This document shows, piece by piece, positions 13,203 to 21,255 of a stretch of DNA of 22,408 bases. Where the stretch lies: the NCBI GenBank assembly GCA_011389605.1, contig JAABTZ010000007.1, forward strand, positions 1 to 22,408. Reading direction: 5' to 3'. The notes beneath the pieces are model-generated. The model was not told the DNA's origin and did not search any database. It saw nothing but the letters and a program-made list of their open reading frames with translations. The stretch comes from Desulfobacteraceae bacterium. GTDB lineage: Bacteria; Desulfobacterota; Desulfobacteria; Desulfobacterales; Desulfosalsimonadaceae. The position numbers and the translations under genes were made by a program. The number at the start of each line of letters is the position of its first letter. Within the stretch, counting starts at the first letter, position 1.

Positions 13203-14429
13203 TTAATCTGCCTTCCGGCGCAAAAAGGTGGGTACGTCCAGCATGTCCATGTCAAAATAATCATCCATGCTGTTAACGGCCTTTTTCCTCTGGGTATCAG
13301 CTGCGGCCTCTTTTTCCTCTGCCTTTTTCTGCTGCACCCGCCAGAAGGTCGGCTGATTCAGTGTTTTTTCATAGTCCCGATCCTCAGGGGTGTAATCGCG
13401 GACAACACCGCGTTTTATGTCCTTGAGCTGACGCACGGATTTTTTCGGCAAATGCTCCGTGCTTTCATCCATGTCCCCGATTCCGGTTGCAATAACTGTA
13501 ATGCGCATCTCATCTCCAAGGCTGTCGTCCATGGCCGTGCCCCAGATTATCTCAACATCATCGTCACCTATTTCATTGTAAATACGCTCTGAGGCCTCAA
13601 TTGCCTCTTCCATGGTCAACTCTGAGTTGCAGGTGATATTCATCAGAACCCCCTTGGCACCGGATATGGAATTGTCTTCCAGGAGCGGATGGGAGATGGC
13701 CTTTTCCGCAGCCTCGATGGCCCGGTTATCGCCGCTTGATATTCCGATTCCCATAATGGCCATGCCTGATTTGGACATAATGGTTTTGACATCTGCAAAG
13801 TCGAGATTTATAAGGCCCGGGTGCATGATCAGGTCGGTAATCCCCTTGACTGAATGGTTCAGAATTTCATCTGCCATTTTAAACATGTCAATCAAGGTGG
13901 CGTTCTTTTTGGCAAGTCCCCTTAATCTGTCATTGGGAATTGTAATGACAGTGTCGGCCACTTCCTTTAGCCGGGCGATGCCATCTTCGGCCTGCTTGCT
14001 GCGTTTTCTGGCCTCGAACTTAAAGGGTTTTGTCACCACGGCCACGGTAAGCGCCCCCAGTTCTTTGCAAATTTCGGCGATAACAGGGGCCGCACCTGTA
14101 CCGGTTCCGCCCCCCAGGCCTGCGGCAATAAAAACCATGTGGCTGTCAGCCAGGGCTTCGCGAAGCAAACCGGCAGACTCCAGGGCCGCATCCCTGCCCC
14201 TTTCCGGATCAGCGCCCGCACCAAGCCCCTCTGTTAACTTTTCTCCGAGCTGAATCTTGGTGTTGGCCTTGGCATTGGCCAGGGCCTGGGCGTCGGTGTT
14301 GGCCACGATGAACTTCACCCCGTTTAACTGGGAGTCGATCATGTTGTTGACCGCATTGCCGCCGCCCCCGCCGACACCGATCACCTTGATTTTTGCAGAA
14401 TTTTCATTGTCCAGATAGGTAAAATCCAT
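13203..14429 (-). CDS. ftsZ: Cell division protein FtsZ
   Basis: This tubulin-like GTPase forms the cytokinetic ring. The 408 residues include GVGGGGGNAVNNM near the N-terminus, the tubulin signature GGGTGTG (106-112), and the T7 loop NLDFADV with Asp210 and Asp213, which complete the GTPase site of the next subunit. A variable linker of about 60 residues leads to the conserved C-terminal peptide DVPTFLRRKAD, which binds FtsA. The frame extends 23 codons upstream into ftsA, but GGAGG six bases before ATG 14429 decides the start. It is the last gene of the cluster, 55 bases after ftsA. Confidence 0.98.
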   Translation of the reverse strand: MDFTYLDNENSAKIKVIGVGGGGGNAVNNMIDSQLNGVKFIVANTDAQALANAKANTKIQLGEKLTEGLGAGADPERGRDAALESAGLLREALADSHMVFIAAGLGGGTGTGAAPVIAEICKELGALTVAVVTKPFKFEARKRSKQAEDGIARLKEVADTVITIPNDRLRGLAKKNATLIDMFKMADEILNHSVKGITDLIMHPGLINLDFADVKTIMSKSGMAIMGIGISSGDNRAIEAAEKAISHPLLEDNSISGAKGVLMNITCNSELTMEEAIEASERIYNEIGDDDVEIIWGTAMDDSLGDEMRITVIATGIGDMDESTEHLPKKSVRQLKDIKRGVVRDYTPEDRDYEKTLNQPTFWRVQQKKAEEKEAAADTQRKKAVNSMDDYFDMDMLDVPTFLRRKAD

Positions 14430-14435
14430 TGTCGA

Positions 14436-14440
14436 CCTCC
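14436..14440 (-). promoter_or_regulatory. Ribosome-binding site deciding the ftsZ start
   Basis: GGAGG on the minus strand, six bases before ATG 14429. It rules out the longer in-frame start that would overlap ftsA. Confidence 0.85.
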
Positions 14441-14484
14441 TGTATTGATCGTTTGTTGATCCCCGGTGTTGTTGTTTAGTTTTA

Positions 14485-15711
14485 TTAGAACACTTCATGA
14501 AACCACCGTTTCATTCTATTCATGATCCGGTGGAAAATATTTGTATCCCTGATACGGAATTTTTTCCGTTCCTCGTCCTTGGCCCCGTAGAGCACCAGGC
14601 CCACGCCCGTGGCATACATTGGGTTGGTGACTACATCGACCAGTCCGCTGATGCCATGGGGCGCACCGAGCCGGACCGGTACTTCAAAGACAGATTCAGC
14701 AATCTCGGAAATCCCGTCTAAAAGCGACGCCCCCCCGGTGAGAACTATGCCCGATGCAATCTCGTCTTTCATGTCAGCCCGGTTAATTTCCCGCCGGATC
14801 AGGGCAAAGACCTCCTCTACTCTTGGCTCAAGGATTTCAGCCAGAATCTGCCGCGGCAGTTTCCTGCCGGGACGCCCGCCAATATTGGGAAGATCAATGG
14901 TCTCATCGTTTTTTATCTTGTCGGCTATGCAGGTGCCGTATTCCTTTTTGATCCGCTCGGCCTCGGCCATGGGAACCCGAAGGCCCACGGAAATATCATT
15001 GGTCATGTTGTTGCCTCCAAGAGACAGAACAAAGGTATGGCGGATGGTATTTCCGGAAAATATTGCAAGATCAGTGGTACCGCCGCCCAAATCTATCAGG
15101 CCGGTGCCCACTTCCCGCTCTTCGGGAGTAAGCACGGATTCACAGGAGGCGATTGGCTCCAGGATAATGTCACAAACATCCAGGCCTGCCTGATTCGCGC
15201 ATTTAACAATATTCTGGGCCGAGGTCACCGCACCGGTAACGATGTGTATCCTTGCCTCAAGGCGAACCCCTGCCATGCCCACTGGATTTTGAATTCCTGC
15301 CTCCCCGTCGATAATAAATTCCTGGGGCAAAACGTGAATGACCTCCCGGTCCATGGGGATGGCCACAGCACGGGCAGCTTCTATTACCCGGTTGACATCG
15401 GCCTGGGTAATTTCATTGCCTTTTATGGCAATAACACCGTGGCTGTTAAATCCTGTAATATGACCTCCGGCAATCCCTGCGTAAACCGAGGATATCTCGC
15501 ATCCGGCCATGAGCTCGGCATCCTGGACAGCCTTTTTAATAGAGTCCACAGTGGAGTCGATATTGACCACCACGCCTTTTCGCAAGCCAATGGAGGGGTG
15601 AGTGCCTATACCGATAATATTAACCTTGCCGCCGGAAACCTCTGCCACCACGGTGCAGATCTTGGTTGTTCCGATGTCCAGCCCCACGACAAGCTCTTCT
15701 CGTTCCTTCAC
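14485..15711 (-). CDS. ftsA: Cell division protein FtsA
   Basis: This actin-like ATPase tethers FtsZ to the membrane. The 408 residues carry the actin-fold motifs: phosphate 1 (GLDIGTTK, residues 10-17), phosphate 2 (LIDLGGGTTDLAIF) and the adenosine motif (IVLTGGASLL). The C-terminus ends in a basic, Trp/Phe-containing helix (RIMNRMKRWFHEVF), fitting the membrane-targeting amphipathic helix. The GTG start has GGAGG six bases upstream, within the end of ftsQ; one base separates it from the ftsQ stop. Confidence 0.97.
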   Translation of the reverse strand: MKEREELVVGLDIGTTKICTVVAEVSGGKVNIIGIGTHPSIGLRKGVVVNIDSTVDSIKKAVQDAELMAGCEISSVYAGIAGGHITGFNSHGVIAIKGNEITQADVNRVIEAARAVAIPMDREVIHVLPQEFIIDGEAGIQNPVGMAGVRLEARIHIVTGAVTSAQNIVKCANQAGLDVCDIILEPIASCESVLTPEEREVGTGLIDLGGGTTDLAIFSGNTIRHTFVLSLGGNNMTNDISVGLRVPMAEAERIKKEYGTCIADKIKNDETIDLPNIGGRPGRKLPRQILAEILEPRVEEVFALIRREINRADMKDEIASGIVLTGGASLLDGISEIAESVFEVPVRLGAPHGISGLVDVVTNPMYATGVGLVLYGAKDEERKKFRIRDTNIFHRIMNRMKRWFHEVF

Positions 15712-15712
15712 G

Positions 15713-16588
15713 TTATGCCTCCTTCTGGCGAATGTTTAAACTTTCTTCCCCCATGGCGGGCCTGGCCACAATGCGATCCGGATTGCGCAAATCCATTTTT
15801 TCCAGGATAAGAGACGGTTCATTGTGCTTAAGATAGGACAGGATTTTTTCCAGCCGTCTTAGCTTTCTTTCATAATTGCCATAGCCCAGCTGTAACTTTT
15901 CAACAGGAAGGCTTCGGGGCCGCACCACCAGGCCAAGATCCCTGTCCACTGTAATGCTGGTGATGCCATGATTGGCAAAAACGCTGTTATGATCTTGTCC
16001 GAACCGCAATACCGTCATAACCGAGGAAACCAGTGGTGTATTATAGCCTCCGGGATCCTGCCAGTCCGTATAATCGACTCCACGGATAACCGGAAGCTCT
16101 GAGAATTCATCAGCATCTGCCTCCCGAAAAATTTCCGATCTTTTATTGACCAGAAAAGTCCTGCCAAAATCAATGCGTGCCACAGGTTGATGCTCCATTA
16201 TCCGGATTGTCATGGCAGATGGAAACTCCCTTCGTATCTCGGCTTCTGCAACCCAGCCCATGGCCAGAATCCGCCGGCGGGCCGCCGGCAGATTCACTGA
16301 CAAAATATTTACCTTCTCATTAATGCCTGCAGCCTCCATGACATCTTCGGGCAATAGACGCTGACATCCCTTAACCTCCACGGTTTCAGTCCTGAAATAA
16401 TCGCACTGGGTCGCCCAGTCATGGCCAAAGATAAAAACAAGGCTCATTGCAATTATGGCCCCGGCACCGCAAAGGCTAAAAAACAAGACCCGCAGCCAGC
16501 CGCGCGCCCTGGGCATGTTGTGCTTGGACGCCTTTTTATAACGATTTTCCCTGGCTTTCGGCTGAACGACTCTTTTATTCACAGACAC
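15713..16588 (-). CDS. ftsQ: Cell division protein FtsQ
   Basis: This bitopic divisome protein has 291 residues. A basic cytoplasmic N-terminus of about 30 residues precedes one membrane helix (about 30-53), then a POTRA domain (about 66-135, starting VEVKGCQRLLPEDV) and the FtsQ beta domain with FLVNKRSEIF and LPVIRG. The GTG start has GGAG six bases upstream; a second GTG two codons on is possible. The gene follows murB after three bases. No ddl gene stands between murB and ftsQ. Confidence 0.93.
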   Translation of the reverse strand: MSVNKRVVQPKARENRYKKASKHNMPRARGWLRVLFFSLCGAGAIIAMSLVFIFGHDWATQCDYFRTETVEVKGCQRLLPEDVMEAAGINEKVNILSVNLPAARRRILAMGWVAEAEIRREFPSAMTIRIMEHQPVARIDFGRTFLVNKRSEIFREADADEFSELPVIRGVDYTDWQDPGGYNTPLVSSVMTVLRFGQDHNSVFANHGITSITVDRDLGLVVRPRSLPVEKLQLGYGNYERKLRRLEKILSYLKHNEPSLILEKMDLRNPDRIVARPAMGEESLNIRQKEA

Positions 16589-16591
16589 TTC

Positions 16592-17542
16592 TTACTCCCC
16601 CACGATCTTGACTTCAGGTTCCAGAACCACGTCAAACCTCTGCCGGACCTTTTGCCTTACGGCTTCCATAAGCTTTAAAATATCTGAGGCTTTAGCCTTG
16701 TGCCCGGTTATGATAAAATTTGCATGGATCTCTGAGATCCGGGCCCCGCCGATTTCCATTCCCTTGAGTCCTGCCTCTTGTATCAACCGGCCGGCAGGCA
16801 TTTCAGAAGAAGGATTTTTAAACACGCATCCTGCAGAAAGCCCCCTGGGCTGAGTTTTTCCGCGCCGGGCCAAAATGGCTTCGTATTGGGCTTCCAGGTC
16901 TTTTCCATGGGCCGGCACAAGAAGCAGGCGCGCCGCAATAACTACAGAGGCGCCATGACATGCCCGGCCCATTGAGTTTTCCCATGACAAAGCCCGGTAT
17001 TTAAAATTAAGACGATCTGTGCCCAGGCTTATTATGTTGCCGGATGAGTTCAGCACGTCGATTTCCTTTAATACCGATTCCATGCTCTTCTGGCCGGTTC
17101 CTGCGTTCATCAGAACCGCTCCTCCCACACTACCGGGTATGCCGACAGCAAACTGCATCCCGGCCAAATCCTGCATGGCAGCATACCGGCACAAGGAATT
17201 CAAACGGGCTCCCGCCCCGGCTTCAACCAGGACTCCATCATCATTTCTTTCAGTGATTTCGATATGATCAAGACCTTGCTGCAAACAGATCACAACTGCC
17301 CGGATCCCGCTGTCTTTTACCAGCAGGTTGGTTCCGCCCCCCATAACAAACCACTCTGTATCAGCTGCACTAAGGATTTCGATAAGATCTGCAACCTCTA
17401 AAACATCTGCGGCAAACACCAGGGCATCGGCTGGACCGCCAACTTTCCAGGAGGTATGCTGAGCCATGGGCTCATCAAATTTCACCCTGGCACCAAACCG
17501 CTTTGTGAGCTGCTTTTTTAAATTCTTTGTCAAAACCGTCAT
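16592..17542 (-). CDS. murB: UDP-N-acetylenolpyruvoylglucosamine reductase
   Basis: This FAD enzyme reduces UDP-GlcNAc-enolpyruvate with NADPH to UDP-MurNAc in the cytosol. The 316 residues show the FAD-binding pattern (GGPAD, then GGGTNLLV) and GIPGSVGGAVLMNAG. Arg183 sits in FKYRAL and the terminal Glu in LEPEVKIVG. The proton-donor loop reads GCVFKNP with Cys239 where Escherichia coli has Ser; Cys occurs at this place in many MurB proteins. The frame extends 22 codons into murC, but ATG 17542, seven bases after the murC stop, fits the MurB N-terminus. AGGA lies very close to it, so initiation may depend on coupling. Confidence 0.96.
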   Translation of the reverse strand: MTVLTKNLKKQLTKRFGARVKFDEPMAQHTSWKVGGPADALVFAADVLEVADLIEILSAADTEWFVMGGGTNLLVKDSGIRAVVICLQQGLDHIEITERNDDGVLVEAGAGARLNSLCRYAAMQDLAGMQFAVGIPGSVGGAVLMNAGTGQKSMESVLKEIDVLNSSGNIISLGTDRLNFKYRALSWENSMGRACHGASVVIAARLLLVPAHGKDLEAQYEAILARRGKTQPRGLSAGCVFKNPSSEMPAGRLIQEAGLKGMEIGGARISEIHANFIITGHKAKASDILKLMEAVRQKVRQRFDVVLEPEVKIVGE

Positions 17543-17549
17543 GATCCTG

Positions 17550-18935
17550 CTATGCCTCTTTTCCGGTTGAAAGCCGCCCTGCAAGGGCTTCGCCCACCTG
17601 CCAGACATTTCCGGCTCCCAGGGTCAATACGATATCACCGGGTTTTACCATCTCCTGCAGATCTGCCAGTGCCTCCTGCATATCTGCCACAGCACGGGCC
17701 CGCTTATGGCCGTGGGCACAGATGGCTTTGGAAAGCAGATAATGGTCAACACCTTCGATGGCAGGCTCGCTGGCCGCATACACGGGCATGACCAAAAGGA
17801 TATCAGACTGGTAAAAGGATCTGGCAAACTCATCGAACAAGGCCCTGGTTCGTGTGTAGCGGTGGGGCTGGAATACTACGACCAGGCGCCTGTCTGGCCA
17901 GCTTGTGCGCACCGCCTCCAGGGTGCTTTTTATCTCTGTGGGATGATGACCGTAATCGTCAATGATCTTAATACCCCGGGTATCGGCTTTAACCTCCAGG
18001 CGTCTTTGCACGCCTGCCAGATTTTCCAGAGCCGAGCGGATTGTTTCAAACGGGATTTCCAGTTCATGACCCACTGCAATTGCTGCAAGGGCATTGGCAA
18101 TGTTGTGGCGGCCCGGAAGATTCAAGGAGATATCGCCCATGTGCCGGCCTTCATGAAAAACGCCGAAACTAGTTCTTGCCCCGTCAAAAACCGCTGATGC
18201 AGCCTGAAAATCGGCCTGGGCCGAGAAGCCGTAGGTGATACACCGTTTTTTAATATGCGGGATCAAATCCTGTACATGCTCATTGTCCAGGCAAAGCACT
18301 GCCAGGCCGTAAAAGGGCAGCCGCTCGATAAATTCAAGAAATACCTGCTTGATCTGGCCGATGTCCTGATAAAAGTCCAGATGCTCGAGATCTATATTGG
18401 TCACAATTGAAATAGTGGGAGAAAACTTGAGAAATGAACCGTCGCTTTCATCAGCCTCGGCCACGATAAAATCTCCTGCTCCAAGCACTGCATTGCTGCC
18501 GATGCTCTTTAGTTTGCCGCCTATGACCACAGTGGGATCAAGGCCTCCGGCGCCAAGGACCTCGGCCAGCATGGAGGTGGTGGATGTCTTGCCGTGAGCG
18601 CCTGCCACAGCCACGCTGTATTTAAGACGCATAAGTTCGGCAAGCATTTCCGCCCTTGGTATAACAGGCACGGATAAGGCCCGGGCGGCTTTTACTTCAG
18701 GATTGTCCGCCCTTATCGCCGATGAAATCACAACCACATCCGCATCTTTTACATTTTCCCGGCCGTGGCCGGCATACAAGGTCCCGCCCAGCTGCTGCAG
18801 GCGACGGGTAATATCGGATTCAGCAACGTCTGAACCAGAAACCCGGTAGCCCAGGTTCAACAGCAGCTCGGCGATTCCGCTCATGCCGATTCCACCTATA
18901 CCCACAAAATGAATATGATATTGTTTCCTGTACAT
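17550..18935 (-). CDS. murC: UDP-N-acetylmuramate--L-alanine ligase
   Basis: This ATP-dependent ligase adds L-Ala to UDP-MurNAc, the first amino acid of the peptide stem. The 461 residues show the three Mur ligase domains: an N-terminal Rossmann domain (FVGIGGIGMSGIAELL, 10-25), the central ATPase with P-loop AGAHGKTSTT (111-120), AEADESDGSF and NIDLEHLDFY, and a C-terminal domain with DDYGHHPTEI and FQPHRYTRT. The ATG overlaps the murG stop by one base (TGATG), pointing to coupled translation. Confidence 0.98.
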   Translation of the reverse strand: MYRKQYHIHFVGIGGIGMSGIAELLLNLGYRVSGSDVAESDITRRLQQLGGTLYAGHGRENVKDADVVVISSAIRADNPEVKAARALSVPVIPRAEMLAELMRLKYSVAVAGAHGKTSTTSMLAEVLGAGGLDPTVVIGGKLKSIGSNAVLGAGDFIVAEADESDGSFLKFSPTISIVTNIDLEHLDFYQDIGQIKQVFLEFIERLPFYGLAVLCLDNEHVQDLIPHIKKRCITYGFSAQADFQAASAVFDGARTSFGVFHEGRHMGDISLNLPGRHNIANALAAIAVGHELEIPFETIRSALENLAGVQRRLEVKADTRGIKIIDDYGHHPTEIKSTLEAVRTSWPDRRLVVVFQPHRYTRTRALFDEFARSFYQSDILLVMPVYAASEPAIEGVDHYLLSKAICAHGHKRARAVADMQEALADLQEMVKPGDIVLTLGAGNVWQVGEALAGRLSTGKEA

Positions 18936-20116
18936 CAGCTTTCCTGCTTTTCATATAAACCGGCATCCCGGCTGTCACGTGCAGCGGCAATGATCTGGTC
19001 CACCACGGCTGCTGCTGCACGCGGCCTTCCCATAGACAATGCCGCCCTGGATGCCCTTTCAAACCGTCCGCCGGAGTTGTCTGCAAAGGATTGCAGACAG
19101 CCGGCCAGCAAAGATCCTGTAAGATTTTTTTCCAGAATCATTTCCGCCGCACCCGCTTTTACGAGAACCTCGGCGTTAAAAAACTGATGATTGTCAGCTG
19201 CATAGGGATAGGGTATCAAAACAGCCGGCAGGCCCACGGCTGCAATTTCTGCCAGGGTGGCCGCACCTGCCCTGCTTACAACCAGGTCAGCTTCCTCGTA
19301 AACCGAAGCCATATCCCGGTAAAAAGCCGAAACCGCAGCTTTAATACCCATGTCTACATATGCACTCCGAACAGCGTCTTCATCCCTGGGACCGGTCTGA
19401 TGGATAACCGAGAACCGCCCGGGATCCTTTATCCGGGAGAATGCTTCAACAACTGCTGTATTAACCCGGTGGGCGCCCTGACTGCCGCCGAGCACGGCCA
19501 CGGTAAAAGGCTTTGACTTTTCTTCAAACCCCCGGCTTTGCCTGCTTTCTGAAGCCCGCAGGATCTCACGGCGGACCGGATGTCCGGTAATACGAACTTT
19601 TCCCGGCTTGCACCGGATCTTAGTGTCGGGAAAGGAAACCAGCACCCGGGAGGCAAACCGGCTGAGCCATTGATTGGTCATGCCCGCCAGGCGGTTTTGC
19701 TCATGAATCAGCCGGGGCACCCCGCGCAAAAACGCCGCAATGATCACCGGGGCGGCAGAATAGCCTCCCATGCCCAGAACCGCATCCGGGCTGAAGCGCC
19801 CCAAAAGTATCATGGACTGCCACAACCCCCGGGGTATCACCAGCAGAGAGCGCGCTTTTTGCATCAGCCCCATCCCCTTAAGACCCGAGGCAGAGATTCT
19901 GGCGATATCAAAGGACTGGCCTGAAAGAACTGTTCTCTCAATTGGTTTTCCCGTTGTCACAAACATGACCCTGGAGCCTGGAATCCTTTCAAGAAGCTCC
20001 CGGGCAACAGCGATGCCAGGAAACAGGTGACCGCCGGTGCCGGCCCCGGCAATCATGAGCCGAACGGGCCGGACCGGGCCTTTGTGTGCCTGCTTATCTT
20101 CTTGAATTAATTCCAT
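18935..20116 (-). CDS. murG: UDP-GlcNAc:lipid I N-acetylglucosaminyltransferase
   Basis: This membrane-associated GT28 enzyme makes lipid II from lipid I. The 393 residues contain the N-terminal loop GAGTGGHLFPG (usually GGGTGGH; one Gly is Ala), MGGYSAAP, the conserved HEQNRLAGMTN, GGSQGAHRVN, and the UDP-GlcNAc-binding SRAGAATLAE. The N-terminus has about 17 extra polar residues before the first beta strand, and no clear ribosome-binding site precedes ATG 20116. An ATG at codon 21 also lacks one, so the start is less sure. It lies 14 bases after ftsW. Confidence 0.95.
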   Translation of the reverse strand: MELIQEDKQAHKGPVRPVRLMIAGAGTGGHLFPGIAVARELLERIPGSRVMFVTTGKPIERTVLSGQSFDIARISASGLKGMGLMQKARSLLVIPRGLWQSMILLGRFSPDAVLGMGGYSAAPVIIAAFLRGVPRLIHEQNRLAGMTNQWLSRFASRVLVSFPDTKIRCKPGKVRITGHPVRREILRASESRQSRGFEEKSKPFTVAVLGGSQGAHRVNTAVVEAFSRIKDPGRFSVIHQTGPRDEDAVRSAYVDMGIKAAVSAFYRDMASVYEEADLVVSRAGAATLAEIAAVGLPAVLIPYPYAADNHQFFNAEVLVKAGAAEMILEKNLTGSLLAGCLQSFADNSGGRFERASRAALSMGRPRAAAAVVDQIIAAARDSRDAGLYEKQES

Positions 20117-20130
20117 ATTTTAATTGCAGT

Positions 20131-21255
20131 TCATATTTTTTTCGACATTCCGATATTTAGCAAAATACCCGCGCACGCCATCTGAAACACCAGGGAAGAG
20201 CCGCCGTAGCTGATAAAAGGCAGGCTAAGCCCCTTGGTGGGAAGCAGGCTGAGAGTTACACCCATGTTGACAATTGCCTGGATGCTTATGGAGGCGGTAA
20301 TACCGAAGGCCAGCAGGGATCCGAAACAATCCCTGGCATTGGCAGCAACTCTCATGCCCCGCCACAGTATCAGCAGGTACAAAACCACAACAAACAAAAC
20401 CCACACCAGACCTCCTTCTTCGCCTATCACGGAAAAGATGAAATCCGTATGCGGGGCAGGCAGATAAAAAAGTTTCTGGTATCCTTCCCCGAACCCTTTG
20501 CCCCAAAGCCCGCCTGAACCGAATGACATCAGTGAATGGATGATCTGATAGCCTTCATCCAGGGGATATTTCCATGGGTCAAGAAAGGTTATGTAACGCT
20601 TTAGCCTGTAATCCGCGGAAATCAGCAGCCATGCAGCCGCAGGCATTACCAGAAGCATAGCTGATGCCAGGTGACGCAGGGGCACACTGCCGGCAAACAT
20701 TATCATCCATGCCAGGGCCCAGAAAATGGCAACAGTGCCGAAATCCGGCTGCATAAGAATTAAAACCGTAAAAACCAGCAGAACCAGGACATGGGGCAGA
20801 AATCCAATTGCCGGATCTGTGACTTTCAATTGTTTTTTGGTAAGCGAATAGGCCATAAACACAATCAAGGCCAATCTGGCCAGCTCCGAGGGCTGAAAGG
20901 AAAATCCCATCAAACGCAGCCAGCGTGTGGCCCCGCCGGCTGAATGGCCTGCAGTGGTAACCAGCACGATTCCAAGCATAACCACTGCGGCAAGCAGCAG
21001 TAAATAACTAAAAGGCTTAAATATCCTGTATGGCATTACAAGGCACACAAGCATGCCTGACAAGCCTAGCAGTGCATAAATAAACTGCCGGATTAAAAAA
21101 TAATATTCATTTGAATAATCCCTCAGGGCAATTTCGCTGCTTGCGCTATAGACCATTACAATGCCTATGCCAACAAGCATAATGACCGGAAAAATAAGCA
21201 AAGGGTCCGGCATTGAATGATATCCTGATTTACGGGTTGTCTGCTTAGGAGTCAT
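20131..21255 (-). CDS. ftsW: SEDS-family peptidoglycan glycosyltransferase FtsW
   Basis: This septal lipid II polymerase works with a class B penicillin-binding protein, which is not in this window. The 374 residues form about ten membrane helices. Family marks are FQPSELARLALIVF, the large loop with APHTDFIFSVIGEE (Asp271, matching the essential Asp of RodA/FtsW), and LPTKGLSLPFISYGGSS near the C-terminus. The start is ATG 21255, with AGGA ten bases upstream. A GTG three codons earlier touches that site and is less likely. It overlaps the murD end by 11 bases. Position between murD and murG supports FtsW rather than RodA. Confidence 0.95.
   Translation of the reverse strand: MTPKQTTRKSGYHSMPDPLLIFPVIMLVGIGIVMVYSASSEIALRDYSNEYYFLIRQFIYALLGLSGMLVCLVMPYRIFKPFSYLLLLAAVVMLGIVLVTTAGHSAGGATRWLRLMGFSFQPSELARLALIVFMAYSLTKKQLKVTDPAIGFLPHVLVLLVFTVLILMQPDFGTVAIFWALAWMIMFAGSVPLRHLASAMLLVMPAAAWLLISADYRLKRYITFLDPWKYPLDEGYQIIHSLMSFGSGGLWGKGFGEGYQKLFYLPAPHTDFIFSVIGEEGGLVWVLFVVVLYLLILWRGMRVAANARDCFGSLLAFGITASISIQAIVNMGVTLSLLPTKGLSLPFISYGGSSLVFQMACAGILLNIGMSKKI

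Noticed and set aside
13140..13204. Possible ftsZ terminator (T-rich and palindromic AATCCGGATT at 13195-13204)
   Set aside because: Only 4-5 bp stems can be drawn and the T run is not placed properly after a stem on the minus strand.
14430..14498. 23-codon N-terminal extension of ftsZ into ftsA
   Set aside because: The perfect ribosome-binding site before ATG 14429 and the family N-terminus favour the shorter form.
15037..15810. 257-codon plus-strand frame
   Set aside because: It is antisense to ftsA and the ftsQ end, both unmistakable, and its translation shows no motif or ribosome-binding site.
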